From the NCBI GenBank assembly GCA_963666575.2, contig CAXXYG010000020.1, positions 1-64,000 on the forward strand: a stretch of DNA of 64,000 nt, in the 5' to 3' direction. Within the stretch, counting starts at the first letter, position 1; the number at the start of each line of letters is the position of its first letter. This DNA comes from JABMQB01 sp963666575 (lineage in GTDB: Bacteria > Bacteroidota > Bacteroidia > Bacteroidales > Prolixibacteraceae). This document shows positions 53,947 through 63,620 of this stretch, piece by piece. The position numbers were made by a program, and so were the translations under genes. The notes under the pieces are model-generated. The model saw only the letters and a program-made list of their open reading frames with translations. It ran no database searches and had not been told where the DNA came from.

Positions 53947-54297
53947 ATGTCCAATATGATTAATAAAGTATTTGCTATACCTACAGTAAATAAACAGTTA
54001 GCCCAACATTTTGGGCATTGCGAAGAGTTTGCCATTGTTACAGTAAAGAAAAATACCATAACCGATGAAATTTTTATTACACCTCCGGCTCACCAACCCG
54101 GATTGTATCCACGTTTTTTGGCTGATAAAGGAGTTAATATTGTAATTGCCGGAGGTATTGGAGAAAAAGCGATACAGATTTTTTTTAATAATGGTATTGA
54201 AGTATTTAAGGGAGTACCGACTGATTTCCCACAAAAAGTTGTAACTGATTTTTTATCAGGAGTAATGGTGCAAGGAGAAAATCAGTGTACTCATTAA
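53947..54297 (+). CDS. NifX/NifB-like dinitrogenase iron-molybdenum cofactor domain protein
   Basis: 116 residues (ATG 53956 is an alternative start). The fold is seen in KVFAIPTVNKQLAQHFGHCE, FAIVTVKKNTITDEIF, GLYPRFLADKGVNIVIAGGI and NNGIEVFKGVP, with the HFGHC motif that binds metal clusters in the family. Stand-alone members in organisms without nitrogenase are thought to carry or insert iron-sulfur or Fe-Mo type clusters. It is directly followed by two MinD-type ATPases. Confidence 0.87.
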   Translation: MSNMINKVFAIPTVNKQLAQHFGHCEEFAIVTVKKNTITDEIFITPPAHQPGLYPRFLADKGVNIVIAGGIGEKAIQIFFNNGIEVFKGVPTDFPQKVVTDFLSGVMVQGENQCTH

Positions 54298-54300
54298 TTT

Positions 54301-55164
54301 TTGGCAGTGAAGGTAGCGATTGCCAGTGGAAAAGGAGGGACTGGAAAAACAACATTATCGGTTAATTTGGCTTCATTTTTGGCTGAAACAAAAAAGGTTG
54401 TTTTGGCTGATCTTGACGCAGAAGAGCCAAACATACAGTTGTTTCTTCCGGGAGACTTGATAAACAGCCAGGAAGTATGTGTTAAGGTACCTGAATGGAT
54501 TCCCCAAAATTGTAAATTATGTGGAAAATGCCAGGATGTTTGCCATTTTAATTCGATACTTAAACTGGGTTATGAAATATTAATTTATCCCGAGCTTTGC
54601 CATAGTTGCTATGCGTGCGTTGGGTTGTGCCCTTCGAAAGCGTTAAAAATGGTCGATCAGAATATTGGTGAATTAAACCATTTTCAAATTGGGAAATTAT
54701 TTTTTGTTGAAAGTCGTTTAAACATTGGCAGGGAAAATACGGTGCCATTAATAAAAGAAACGCACCATTATATCGAAAAATATTTTAATCATAAAACATT
54801 GAAGATTTATGATTCACCTCCAGGGACTTCATGCCCGGTAATTGAGACGGTAAAAGACACAGACTTTGTTTTACTTGTTACTGAGCCAACCCCTTTCGGG
54901 CTTCACGATTTAACCATTGCTGTTGAAACAGTAAGAATGTTAGGTAAAAATTTTGGCGTTGTTATAAATCGTGATGGAATAGGTGATAATAAAGTTGAAA
55001 CCTATTGTAAAAATGAAAATATTAAGATTGTTGCCCGAATAAAAAATGATCGGGAAATTGCTCAACTCTATTCGAAGGGACAGTTAATATACCCCAGAAT
55101 TGAAACCTTTAAGGTTGAACTTGAAAATATTGTAGCCTTTTTAACAACAATTGCCCAACAATGA
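54301..55164 (+). CDS. MinD/Mrp-type P-loop ATPase with inserted 2[4Fe-4S] ferredoxin domain (copy 1)
   Basis: 287 residues starting at TTG 54301 (GTG 54307 is possible). Deviant Walker A SGKGGTGKTTLSVN (9-22), switch I VVLADLDAEEPNI, then a ferredoxin insertion at about 70-115 with two C-x2-C-x2-C-x3-C clusters (CKLCGKCQDVC, CHSCYACVGLC), followed by Walker B KIYDSPPGTSCPVIE. The last four bases overlap the next gene (ATGA). Pairs of such ATPases occur beside NifX-like proteins and are thought to handle iron-sulfur clusters or electron-carrying assembly. The exact partner is unknown. Confidence 0.9.
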   Translation: MAVKVAIASGKGGTGKTTLSVNLASFLAETKKVVLADLDAEEPNIQLFLPGDLINSQEVCVKVPEWIPQNCKLCGKCQDVCHFNSILKLGYEILIYPELCHSCYACVGLCPSKALKMVDQNIGELNHFQIGKLFFVESRLNIGRENTVPLIKETHHYIEKYFNHKTLKIYDSPPGTSCPVIETVKDTDFVLLVTEPTPFGLHDLTIAVETVRMLGKNFGVVINRDGIGDNKVETYCKNENIKIVARIKNDREIAQLYSKGQLIYPRIETFKVELENIVAFLTTIAQQ

Positions 55165-56036
55165 AAGAAATTGTAGTAATCTCAGGGAAAGGAGGGACTG
55201 GAAAAACCTCGTTGGCTGCTTCATTTGCGATGTTGGGTGGTGAAAAAGTTACAATGGCCGATTGTGATGTGGATGCTGCCGATTTGCACCTCCTGTTAGA
55301 TCCGAAAATTGAAAAGTCAGAGGATTTTTACAGCGGTTATTTAGCCGAAATCGATCAGGAGAAATGCTTAAAATGTGGAAAATGTTACGATGCCTGCCAT
55401 TTTAGTGCAATAAATAATTGCAGTGGTGATTTTTTAGTCTGTGCAATAAATTGTGAAGGATGTGGATATTGCGAACAAGTATGTCCTTCGGATGCTGTTA
55501 CCATGGTAAGCCAAAATGTAGGGCAATGGTACGTTTCTTCTGTAAAAACTGGTGGGAAAATGGTACACGCTGCGCTGGGCATTGGTGCTGAAAATTCGGG
55601 TAAACTGGTGTCGAAAGTAAAAAATGAGGCTTTATTAAACGCCAAAGAGCAGAAGAGTGATTATATTATTGTTGATGGATCTCCGGGTATAGGCTGCCCG
55701 GTTATATCTTCCCTCTCGGGTGCCGATTACGTAGTTGTGGTTACCGAACCAACAGTTTCAGGATTTCACGATTTAAAACGTGTATATCAACTTATTAAAT
55801 CATTTGGAATTCCTACCGGCTGTGTGATTAATAAAGCAGACCTTAATAAAAACTATACCAATAAGATTATCAAATATCTTTATTCTGAAGGGATAACACA
55901 CATAATTAATATTCCGTATGACGAGGATTTTTCGAAAGCAATAACTGCAGGCAAAACAATAGTAGAAACTGACAACAACAATCTTAAAGGGCTAATTATG
56001 TTCGGATGGGGAAAAATAAAAGAGCAATTAAACTAA
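55161..56036 (+). CDS. MinD/Mrp-type P-loop ATPase with inserted 2[4Fe-4S] ferredoxin domain (copy 2)
   Basis: 291 residues, paralogue of the preceding gene: Walker A SGKGGTGKTSLAAS, switch VTMADCDVDAADLHLLLDP, ferredoxin insertion with CLKCGKCYDAC and CEGCGYCEQVC (about 75-120), IIVDGSPGIGCPVISSL as Walker B. The two copies probably form a heterodimer, as in other organisms where both genes are adjacent. Translation is coupled to copy 1 through the ATGA overlap. Confidence 0.9.
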   Translation: MKEIVVISGKGGTGKTSLAASFAMLGGEKVTMADCDVDAADLHLLLDPKIEKSEDFYSGYLAEIDQEKCLKCGKCYDACHFSAINNCSGDFLVCAINCEGCGYCEQVCPSDAVTMVSQNVGQWYVSSVKTGGKMVHAALGIGAENSGKLVSKVKNEALLNAKEQKSDYIIVDGSPGIGCPVISSLSGADYVVVVTEPTVSGFHDLKRVYQLIKSFGIPTGCVINKADLNKNYTNKIIKYLYSEGITHIINIPYDEDFSKAITAGKTIVETDNNNLKGLIMFGWGKIKEQLN

Positions 56037-56047
56037 AAAGAATAAAA

Positions 56048-56392
56048 ATGAAAATTGCATTTACAACAAAAGGGTCGGATTGGGATTCAGAAATTGATAG
56101 CCGCTTTGGACGGACAGAATATATCCTGATTTATAATGACGAAAATGAGCAGTTAACTTCAGTTGATAACAGGGCTATTGAAAATGAAGACCATGGAGCT
56201 GGCCCGCTTACTGCCCAAAAGCTTTTTGAATATAAGCCTGATGTGTTAATTACTGGAAATGGGCCAGGAGGAAATGCTTCCCGAATTCTTGAAAAATCCG
56301 ACATTCAAATATATATAGGAGCTGGCAATCTAACAGTAAAAAAGGCTTTGGATGAATTTAAAAACAATCGACTTACTAATAAAAACCAATAA
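56048..56392 (+). CDS. NifX/NifB-like protein, second copy
   Basis: 114 residues from ATG 56048 (open frame starts at 56006 inside the previous gene). KIAFTTKGSDWDSEIDSRFG, YILIYNDENEQLTSVDNRAI, ENEDHGAGPLTAQKLFEYKP and DVLITGNGPGGNASRILEKS match the family. This subtype has SRFGR in place of HFGHC, so it lacks the His/Cys cluster ligands of the copy at 53947. The two probably have different roles. Cotranscribed with the ATPases. Confidence 0.87.
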   Translation: MKIAFTTKGSDWDSEIDSRFGRTEYILIYNDENEQLTSVDNRAIENEDHGAGPLTAQKLFEYKPDVLITGNGPGGNASRILEKSDIQIYIGAGNLTVKKALDEFKNNRLTNKNQ

Positions 56393-56394
56393 TC

Positions 56395-57765
56395 ATGAAG
56401 TTTACTGATGTACTTGTAATAGGAAGCAGTGCTGCCGGATTAGTTGCCGCTACTACCGGAAAAAGAATTTACCCTGATAAAAGTTTTATTGTTGTTACTA
56501 CCCAGCCTAAAACATTAATTCCGTGTGGTATTCCTTATATTTTTGGCTCGGTAGGAAGTTCGGAGAATAATATCCTTCCAGCAGAAAAAATGTTTGAAAT
56601 GAACGGTATTGAAATAATATATGGTGAAATTATTTTAATCGACAGGGAGAATAATTTAGTTACACTTCAGGGGGGTGAGATTATACAATATTCAAAATTG
56701 GTAATTGGGACCGGGTCCGTTCCTAACAAACCTGTTTGGTTAAAAGGTATTGAACTGGCAAATGTTTATTCTGTCCCTAAAAATAAAGCATACATTGATT
56801 TTATGCAGGATGAACTAAAAAATTGTCAGAAGGTGGCGGTTATAGGTGCTGGTTTTATAGGTGTTGAAATTTCGGATGAACTAACCAAGGCCGGGAAAGA
56901 AGTAGTTCTTATTGAAAAATTACCTCATATTTTACGCATGGCTTTTGATTCTGATATTTCGGAAATGGTGGATGAACAATTGCAAAAAAGAGGTGTGCAA
57001 ATTTTGACAGGGAAAGGAGTTAAAGAACTTAGAGGCCCTGGAAATGTTGAACAGGTAATTCTCGAGAATGGGGAAATTATTTCTACCGATGCTGTGATAT
57101 TAGCAATGGGCTATAAACCCAACTCAGAGTTAGCAAAAAATGCAGGAATAAAAATAAATGAACAGGGATTTATAAAGGTTGATGAATATTTGCGTACCGA
57201 AGATTCCGATGTTTTTGCAATAGGCGATTGTGCCGAAAAACGTGATTTTATAACCCGGAAACCAAGTCCGGTTATGTTGGCATCAACGGCATGTGCTGAG
57301 GCAAGGATTGCCGGAATGAACCTGTTTAAATTGTCGGCTATAAAAACATTTAGTGGGACTATTTCTATATTCTCAACAGCAATAGGTAATTCAGGATTTG
57401 GTGTTGCCGGGCTTACCGAAACTGTTGCAAAAAATGAAGGATTTGATTATGTAATTGGCAAATTTGAGGGGATTGACAGGCACCCTGGGGCGTTGGCAGA
57501 TACGCATAAACAATTTGTAAAACTAATAGTTGGAAAAGAGGCTGGTGTTATTTTAGGTGGAGAAATTGCCGGTGGTTTATCGATAGGAGAATTGATAAAT
57601 ACTTTGGGGATTATTATTCAGAATAGGATGACAATTAATTCATTATTAACGGCACAAATTGGGACTCATCCATTATTAACAGCTTCTCCGGCAGGATACC
57701 CATTAATAAAGGCAGCGGAAAATGCTTCATCAAAAATAATGTTTAACAACCTTGTAGGTGTTTAG
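56395..57765 (+). CDS. CoA-disulfide-reductase/NADH-oxidase-like flavoprotein
   Basis: 456 residues, starting 2 bases after the NifX-like gene. FAD-binding start VLVIGSSAAGLVAATTGKRI, active Cys44 in TLIPCGIPYIFGS (CoADR/Nox position), NAD(P) site VAVIGAGFIGVEISDELTKA, then VFAIGDCAEKRDF and a dimerisation domain. It can reduce a thiol or polysulfide-type disulfide, or oxygen, using NAD(P)H. The link with iron-sulfur ATPases suggests a redox step in cluster handling or sulfide/polysulfide metabolism. Terminated at 57789-57823. Confidence 0.88.
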   Translation: MKFTDVLVIGSSAAGLVAATTGKRIYPDKSFIVVTTQPKTLIPCGIPYIFGSVGSSENNILPAEKMFEMNGIEIIYGEIILIDRENNLVTLQGGEIIQYSKLVIGTGSVPNKPVWLKGIELANVYSVPKNKAYIDFMQDELKNCQKVAVIGAGFIGVEISDELTKAGKEVVLIEKLPHILRMAFDSDISEMVDEQLQKRGVQILTGKGVKELRGPGNVEQVILENGEIISTDAVILAMGYKPNSELAKNAGIKINEQGFIKVDEYLRTEDSDVFAIGDCAEKRDFITRKPSPVMLASTACAEARIAGMNLFKLSAIKTFSGTISIFSTAIGNSGFGVAGLTETVAKNEGFDYVIGKFEGIDRHPGALADTHKQFVKLIVGKEAGVILGGEIAGGLSIGELINTLGIIIQNRMTINSLLTAQIGTHPLLTASPAGYPLIKAAENASSKIMFNNLVGV

Positions 57766-57788
57766 TATAGTTTGTTTTAAGGAACAAA

Positions 57789-57823
57789 AAAAAGGGGATT
57801 CCAGAAATTGGGCTCCCCTTTTT
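57789..57823. terminator. Bidirectional terminator between convergent genes
   Basis: AAAAAGGGG (57789-57797) and CCCCTTTTT (57815-57823), with CCA/TGG pairing inside. It can end both the flavoprotein gene (plus) and the GH2 gene (minus). Confidence 0.88.
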
Positions 57824-57854
57824 AACTACCTAACCTATATAACTAACTATTATT

Positions 57855-60800
57855 TTATAATTGAATTTTAACTAAATCAGTAATTTTTTCGCCGGTATTT
57901 ATTGGTTTTATACTGAATGAATAGTTGTATTCTTTTTTGGTTAACCGGTATTGGTCATGTGTTTTGGCACCCCAACTGTCATCGCCACCAACTCCCATTT
58001 GTTTATAATCAATATTTACCGATGTAATGTTACGCTCTTTTACATCAGTGGTATGTCGGTTTACAACATTAACTCCTTCTACCTGCCGGCCATCGGTACG
58101 TTCCAACGATTCAAAATCTTCCATGATATTATGGTGTGCACTAACTTCCAACAGTTGTTTTCCAACAAATAGTAATCCTGCACCATCATTGTTGGTGATG
58201 GCCATCCATCTTACATCGGTTTTATTACCATTTTCCTGAGGACGAAGGTATGCCCAGTATTGATCAGCTACCAATCCGGAATACAAACCAACAAAAGCAC
58301 TTGTTTTCCTATCCTGATATGATTCAAACGGTCCACGGCCAAACCAGGTTATCTCTGCAAATTCGCGTGGCATTACCATATTCATACCCATTCGAACAAT
58401 TTCAGGCAAATCGTCCTGAGTCATTTTAAAAGTATTGTCAACGGTAATTTCACCATTTCCATAAACAGTATATTTTGAAATATACTCAGCAATTGTTTTT
58501 CCTTTTTCGTCAGGGATTAAAAAAGTCATTACAACTTCTACCGTATTTTCTGCAGGTTGTTCAACAGTTACATTTGTAACTTTACGGCGGTCGCCAGCTT
58601 TGCGCCATACCTTGCTCCGTTTATGTAGGTTATTTCCAAAATCGTTATCAATAGGAGCCCTCCAGAAATTTGGCACAGGACCTGATTGGAGCAATTCTGT
58701 TCCACTTTTAATCAAACTATTGATTATTCCTTTTTGAGTATCAAATTTAACTGAAAACTCTTCTCCCACCACAACAACTCCGGTTTCATTTTTTTCAAGT
58801 TTAACTGGTGGGAAATTGGCTGACGTAGTTTTAATTTTGTTTTTATAAATTGGTAATTTGTATTGTTCTGAAGCTAAAATTGTTCCTGCTTCAACTAATC
58901 CTGCGGTTTTTTTAAGCGAAGCATTTAGTGTTAAAAAGTACTCAATTCCTGGTTCGGCATCAATGGAATAATCAATAACAATTGTTTTTGATTTGCCGGG
59001 TTCAAGATTTATTTCATCGAGTTTTCCTTTTTTGATTATTTTACCATCGGCAGTTATTGAATAGGTAAAATTAAAATCAGAAAGATTTAAGAAAGAGTAT
59101 TTATTGGTAATAGAAATCTGTCCTGATTTTAAATTTCCAGCTTTAAAACCTATGTTTTGATATACTTTTTTAACTTCATAAATTGTAGGTTTTTCTGTAC
59201 GGTCGGGATTAACGATTCCGTTGTTACAAAAATTACCGTCAGAGGGGACTGTATCGGGGCCAAAATCGCCACCATAAGCCCAATATTTTTCACCTGATTC
59301 ATCTGTTGTTAATAATCCCTGATCGACCCAGTCCCAAATAAATCCACCTTGCAGCGCATCGTATTTTTCAATAGCATCCCAGTAATCCTGAAGGTTTCCA
59401 ACGCTGTTTCCCATAGCATGTGCATATTCGCACTGGATCATTGGTTTGTCGGGATTTGATTTAGCATAGTTCACCATGTTTTCAATTCGGGCGTACATAG
59501 GGCAGTTAATATCGGTGTTTGCACCACCGTGAGCTTGTTCGTATTGAACAGGCCTTGTTTTATCTACATTTTTCAGATAATCATAAGTAGCCATAAAGTT
59601 GACACCATTTCCGGCTTCGTTACCCAACGACCAGATGATTATGCATGGTTGGTTTTTATCGCGCTGGTACATATTCCGGGTACGGTACAAATGGGCTTCT
59701 TTCCATGAGGGGTCCTTAGCCAGCGACTCTTCGCCATATCCCATTCCGTGCGATTCAATGTTGGCTTCGTCGACAATATATAGCCCGTATTTATTACACA
59801 ACTCATACCATAACCCGGGTTGTGGATAATGCGATGTCCTGATAGCATTTAGGTTGTTGGATTTCATAAGCTGAATATCCTTTAGCATTGTCTCTTTGTC
59901 CTGTACGTGCCCGGTAATGTCGTTGTGTTCGTGTAAATTTGCCCCTTTTAGGTAAACATATTTCCCATTAACAAGTAAATTTCCATTCTTTATTTCAGAA
60001 GTACGAAAACCTACTTCCTGCCTTAAGGCTTCAATAATTTCTTTTTCAGAATTTTTTAAAGTAATAATTAACTCATACAAATTTGGAATCTCGGCCGACC
60101 ATTGTTTTACATTTGGAATTTCTTCAGAAAAAGGGACAACAATCGATTTTTCTTCAGAAGAAATAGTTTTGGAAAACGATTTAATGGTTTTTCCTTCGTC
60201 GAGAAGTTCAGCTTCAATAATTAAATTTGCTGATTTTTCAGACAAATTTGTTATATCAATATCAAGAGAGAATTTACCGTTTGTATATGATTCGTCGAGC
60301 GTTGAAATAACTTTAAAATCACGGATGTGTTGTTTGTTGCGTGCTAAAAGATATATGTCTCGGGTAATACCGCTTAACCTCCAAAAATCCTGGTCCTCGA
60401 GATAGGATGCATCGCTCCACCTGAAAATTTCAATAGCCAATGAGTTTTTTCCTTTTTTCAGGTATTTTGAAATATCAAAATCGGCAGGAGTTTTGCTATC
60501 TTCGCTATAGCCAACAAATTGTTCATTAACCCAAACATTCATTGCCGAACTTGCAGCCCCCACATGGAGGTATATTTCTTTTCCATCCCAATTGGCAGGA
60601 GTAGTAAATGTTTTTTTATAAGAACCTACCGGATTATAATGTTCTTGGATAACTGGCGGAGTGCGGTCGTGGGGATATTTAACATTGGTGTAAATCGGGT
60701 AATCAAAACCTTCAACTTCCCAATTCGAAGGAACTTTTATTTCACTCCAGGTTTTGGTATTATAATCATCTTTAAAAAACCAATAAGGCCTTTCTGAAGG

Positions 60801-61064
60801 ATTTTGAGCTAAATGAAATTGCCAGGTTCCATTTAAACTTTGTACCAATGGCGATTGCCATAAATTTTCTGTTTTGGCTTGTTCAATAGTCGAAAATGGA
60901 ATAAAATAAGCCCGGGGATTTTCTTTATTAATTTGAAAAACTGCTTGATTTTGCCAATCCGCAGGGATCTTTTCTTCAAAAGGTACGTTTTTATAGCTTT
61001 TGGCACATGAGAAAAATACCAACATTAAAGCAAAGCCGTAAATCCACTTAGTATTAGTTTTCAT
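57855..61064 (-). CDS. LacZ-type GH2 beta-galactosidase, lipoprotein
   Basis: 1069 residues. Signal with lipobox LMLVFFSC (Cys20), so membrane-anchored. Domains: sugar-binding jelly roll (about 70-245), Ig-like (about 245-355), TIM barrel (about 355-650) with acid/base Glu483 in IWSLGNEAGNGVN and nucleophile Glu546 in MIQCEYAHAMGNS, DUF4981-type beta domain and the C-terminal beta-galactosidase small chain (FWRAPIDNDFGN, WFGRGPFESYQDRK). It cleaves terminal beta-D-galactose. It is a single gene, separated from the iron-sulfur module by a shared terminator. Confidence 0.92.
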   Translation of the reverse strand: MKTNTKWIYGFALMLVFFSCAKSYKNVPFEEKIPADWQNQAVFQINKENPRAYFIPFSTIEQAKTENLWQSPLVQSLNGTWQFHLAQNPSERPYWFFKDDYNTKTWSEIKVPSNWEVEGFDYPIYTNVKYPHDRTPPVIQEHYNPVGSYKKTFTTPANWDGKEIYLHVGAASSAMNVWVNEQFVGYSEDSKTPADFDISKYLKKGKNSLAIEIFRWSDASYLEDQDFWRLSGITRDIYLLARNKQHIRDFKVISTLDESYTNGKFSLDIDITNLSEKSANLIIEAELLDEGKTIKSFSKTISSEEKSIVVPFSEEIPNVKQWSAEIPNLYELIITLKNSEKEIIEALRQEVGFRTSEIKNGNLLVNGKYVYLKGANLHEHNDITGHVQDKETMLKDIQLMKSNNLNAIRTSHYPQPGLWYELCNKYGLYIVDEANIESHGMGYGEESLAKDPSWKEAHLYRTRNMYQRDKNQPCIIIWSLGNEAGNGVNFMATYDYLKNVDKTRPVQYEQAHGGANTDINCPMYARIENMVNYAKSNPDKPMIQCEYAHAMGNSVGNLQDYWDAIEKYDALQGGFIWDWVDQGLLTTDESGEKYWAYGGDFGPDTVPSDGNFCNNGIVNPDRTEKPTIYEVKKVYQNIGFKAGNLKSGQISITNKYSFLNLSDFNFTYSITADGKIIKKGKLDEINLEPGKSKTIVIDYSIDAEPGIEYFLTLNASLKKTAGLVEAGTILASEQYKLPIYKNKIKTTSANFPPVKLEKNETGVVVVGEEFSVKFDTQKGIINSLIKSGTELLQSGPVPNFWRAPIDNDFGNNLHKRSKVWRKAGDRRKVTNVTVEQPAENTVEVVMTFLIPDEKGKTIAEYISKYTVYGNGEITVDNTFKMTQDDLPEIVRMGMNMVMPREFAEITWFGRGPFESYQDRKTSAFVGLYSGLVADQYWAYLRPQENGNKTDVRWMAITNNDGAGLLFVGKQLLEVSAHHNIMEDFESLERTDGRQVEGVNVVNRHTTDVKERNITSVNIDYKQMGVGGDDSWGAKTHDQYRLTKKEYNYSFSIKPINTGEKITDLVKIQL

Positions 61065-61281
61065 CGTTTTTATTCAGTTTAATTAGTACCCTACCGGTAT
61101 GAACAGGTAGGGTACACAAAATTGAAAATAATAAATTATAAAAACAAATTTTTTGGCAGCCTTTAAAAAATTATCGACAGTTGAAATCTTTAACGTTTCA
61201 TTTAATAAATACATACGTGCGAACTTTTATAAACAATAATTTTTAAGTATATTATGTTCCTGAATTGAAGCGTTTTAAAAT

Positions 61282-61698
61282 ATGGGTCACGCGTATGCAT
61301 ACAGGTGTAATGTTTGTGGTTATGAAGAATTATTTAACCAGGGCCATGGATTTTCGATTCATTCTCAAAGGGTAGAAGAGTATTTATTATTGAATAAAAA
61401 ATTGTTTCACTACAAAACACATAATAAAATCCTTCAGTTGGCGAATGATTTTAAGGATTTGTGGATTAAAGCCGGGTTTCAGGTGTATATGTGCCCAAAA
61501 TGTAAAATATTGTTTGATAAAGCAGAAATTGAGGTGTATAACGACGACAAGATTATGCACAAAAGCCGCTTCAGATGTAGCAATTGCCGGAGCCGATTAA
61601 AATTAACGAATATTCATCGGTTATATAAAGCTGCTTGCCCGGTATGTAAAAAAAATACTTTTAAAAGAGATAAAGAACACCACGATATCTGGAATTAA
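61282..61698 (+). CDS. Zinc-ribbon protein of unknown function
   Basis: 138 residues with three C-x2-C pairs: CNVCGYEE (9-16), CPKCKILF, and CSNCRSRL plus CPVCKKN near the end, i.e. probably two zinc ribbons. The beginning (MGHAYAYRCNVCGY) resembles short proteins found scattered in Bacillota and Bacteroidota without known role. Between them is an amphipathic helix (YEELFNQGHGFSIHSQRVEE). Probably a nucleic-acid or protein binder. It overlaps the end of the acetyltransferase gene by 4 bases. Confidence 0.6.
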   Translation: MGHAYAYRCNVCGYEELFNQGHGFSIHSQRVEEYLLLNKKLFHYKTHNKILQLANDFKDLWIKAGFQVYMCPKCKILFDKAEIEVYNDDKIMHKSRFRCSNCRSRLKLTNIHRLYKAACPVCKKNTFKRDKEHHDIWN

Positions 61699-62150
61699 AA
61701 CGCAATTTTTTTTAGAACCATTCCAATGTGTGGAATTCCATCTTCCAAATATTCTTTTGAGACTGTTTCAAAACCCAGATTTGAATAAAATTTTTCCAGG
61801 TATTTTTGAGCACTTATTTTAATTTGTTGATTTCCCCATTCCTTCTGAATAAATTGAATGGCCTGTTCCATAATTTTTTGACCATAAAAATTATTTCTGT
61901 TATTCGAATCAACAACCAACCTGCCTATCGATGCCATTTCGAATCGTGTTCCAGAAGGTAAAATTCTGGCATATCCAATAATATTATTGTTTTTTAAACC
62001 TATCAAGTGCATTCCTTCTAAATCGAGATCATCCAGGTCGTTATATACACAATTTTGTTCAACAACAAATATTTCGGCTCTGAGCTGTAGTATTTTGTAC
62101 AACTCATAGTTTGAAAATAATTCAAAAGGTTTGATATTAATTTCTATCAT
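61695..62150 (-). CDS. ElaA-type GNAT acetyltransferase
   Basis: 151 residues. The ElaA pattern is clear: YKILQLRAEIFVVEQNCVYN, DLDLEGMHLIGLKNNNIIGY, ARILPSGTRFEMASIGRLVV and QKIMEQAIQFIQKEW (acetyl-CoA site, here QK in place of the usual RG). Its substrate is unknown; it uses acetyl-CoA. It lies 3 bases behind the GntP gene and should be cotranscribed. Confidence 0.88.
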   Translation of the reverse strand: MIEINIKPFELFSNYELYKILQLRAEIFVVEQNCVYNDLDDLDLEGMHLIGLKNNNIIGYARILPSGTRFEMASIGRLVVDSNNRNNFYGQKIMEQAIQFIQKEWGNQQIKISAQKYLEKFYSNLGFETVSKEYLEDGIPHIGMVLKKIAF

Positions 62151-62153
62151 TTC

Positions 62154-63515
62154 CTATACAAAAAGCGAAGCTGTGAGAGTAAAAACCAAACCACACACAG
62201 CAATAATCGATTCCATAACAGTCCATGATTGTAAGGTCTGTTTTTCATTCATGCCAAAATATTTTCCCACCAGCCAGAACCCACTGTCATTTACATGCGA
62301 AAGCAACGTTGCACCAGATGCAATGGCTAAAACGACAAGAGCTCTTTGTGGGTCGTTTAATCCAATTTCATTTATAACAGGAGCAATAATTCCGGCAGCG
62401 GTAATCATAGCTACTGTTGCCGAGCCTTGAGTTACCCTGATGATGGCTGCTAATATCCAGGCTAATAAAATAGGTGATAAAGGTGATCCTGCAATTGATT
62501 CGGCCATAATTGTACCAATTCCACTATCAACCAATATTTGTTTAAGAACACCACCAGCTCCGGTTATTAAAATTATAATTCCGGCTGGGCCAAGGGCTTT
62601 GGTACTTAAATCAAGGATTTTTTGTTTAGGCATCCCCCGTTTAATGCATAAAAAATAGATGGCTAACAGGGTCGCAATTATTAAGGCCGAAAACGGGTGC
62701 CCAACAAATTGTAAAGTATCCGCTAACATGTTTTGTGGGATAACCTCTCTACTTACCAAAACACCAGTAACGGTACTTAATAAGATTAATATCAGCGGGA
62801 TGCCTATTAGAAAGGCAATTAATGTAAACGAAGGAAGGTTATTTTTATCAATTTTATCCGAATCCGAATTTGCATCCAGTTCGGGAGGAGGCATGATGTG
62901 AATTTTTTTTGCAATGTATTTTCCAAAAATGGGGCCGGCAATAATTGCAGTTGGGAATCCTAAAATTATACCAAAAAATATAACCCAGCCCAACTGTACA
63001 TTAATAATATCGGCCACTGCAACAGGCCCGGGAGTAGGGGGGATAAAACTATGGGTTACAGCCAAGCCTGCCAACAACGGAATACCATAATAAAGCAATG
63101 ATTTTTTTGTGTCGCGCGACAGGGCATAAACAATAGGGACCAGAATTATAAATCCTACATCTAGAAAAACCGGGATGGCAACAATAAATCCGGTTATAAC
63201 CATTGCCCAGGGGGCTTTGTCTTTACCAAACTTTTTTATTAATGTATGTGCCAATGATTCAGCACCGCCTGAACTTTCAAGCATTTGCCCAAAAATAGCT
63301 CCTAATCCAACCACAGTGGCCACAAACCCCAGGGTTCCACCCATTCCTTTCTGAATACTATCGGTGATATCGGTTAATGGCATACCTGCACAAATACCAA
63401 CATATATTGCAGTAATTAAAAGCGATATAAAAGCGTTGATTTTTAATTTCAGGACAAAAAATAATAAAATAGCAACTGCTGAAATAACGGTGAATACTAA
63501 AAACAAGGTAGACAT
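62154..63515 (-). CDS. GntP-family gluconate/organic acid:H+ symporter
   Basis: 453 residues with about 12 TM segments. Family marks: GMPLTDITDSIQKGMGGTLG, LGAIFGQMLESSGGAE, HSFIPPTPGPVAVADI, ITGAGGVLKQILVDSGIGTI and LLSHVNDSGFWLVGKYFGMN. It imports gluconate or a similar hydroxy acid with protons. An unrelated, decayed paralogue is at 10494-10680 in this window. It is read into the ElaA-type acetyltransferase gene, a pairing whose meaning is unclear. Confidence 0.92.
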   Translation of the reverse strand: MSTLFLVFTVISAVAILLFFVLKLKINAFISLLITAIYVGICAGMPLTDITDSIQKGMGGTLGFVATVVGLGAIFGQMLESSGGAESLAHTLIKKFGKDKAPWAMVITGFIVAIPVFLDVGFIILVPIVYALSRDTKKSLLYYGIPLLAGLAVTHSFIPPTPGPVAVADIINVQLGWVIFFGIILGFPTAIIAGPIFGKYIAKKIHIMPPPELDANSDSDKIDKNNLPSFTLIAFLIGIPLILILLSTVTGVLVSREVIPQNMLADTLQFVGHPFSALIIATLLAIYFLCIKRGMPKQKILDLSTKALGPAGIIILITGAGGVLKQILVDSGIGTIMAESIAGSPLSPILLAWILAAIIRVTQGSATVAMITAAGIIAPVINEIGLNDPQRALVVLAIASGATLLSHVNDSGFWLVGKYFGMNEKQTLQSWTVMESIIAVCGLVFTLTASLFV

Positions 63516-63620
63516 GAATGGTTGTATTAAGTTTTGGTTTAGTCTGTTAAAATTGGAATGAAAATACAGTTTTTTTTAGAAAAATCTATTTTGAAATCTA
63601 TTTTAAATAGTTGGAATAAT

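Noticed and set aside
53947..56392. Nitrogen fixation genes
   Set aside because: The NifX/NifB-like proteins are stand-alone types; no nifH, nifD, nifK or radical-SAM NifB gene is in the window.
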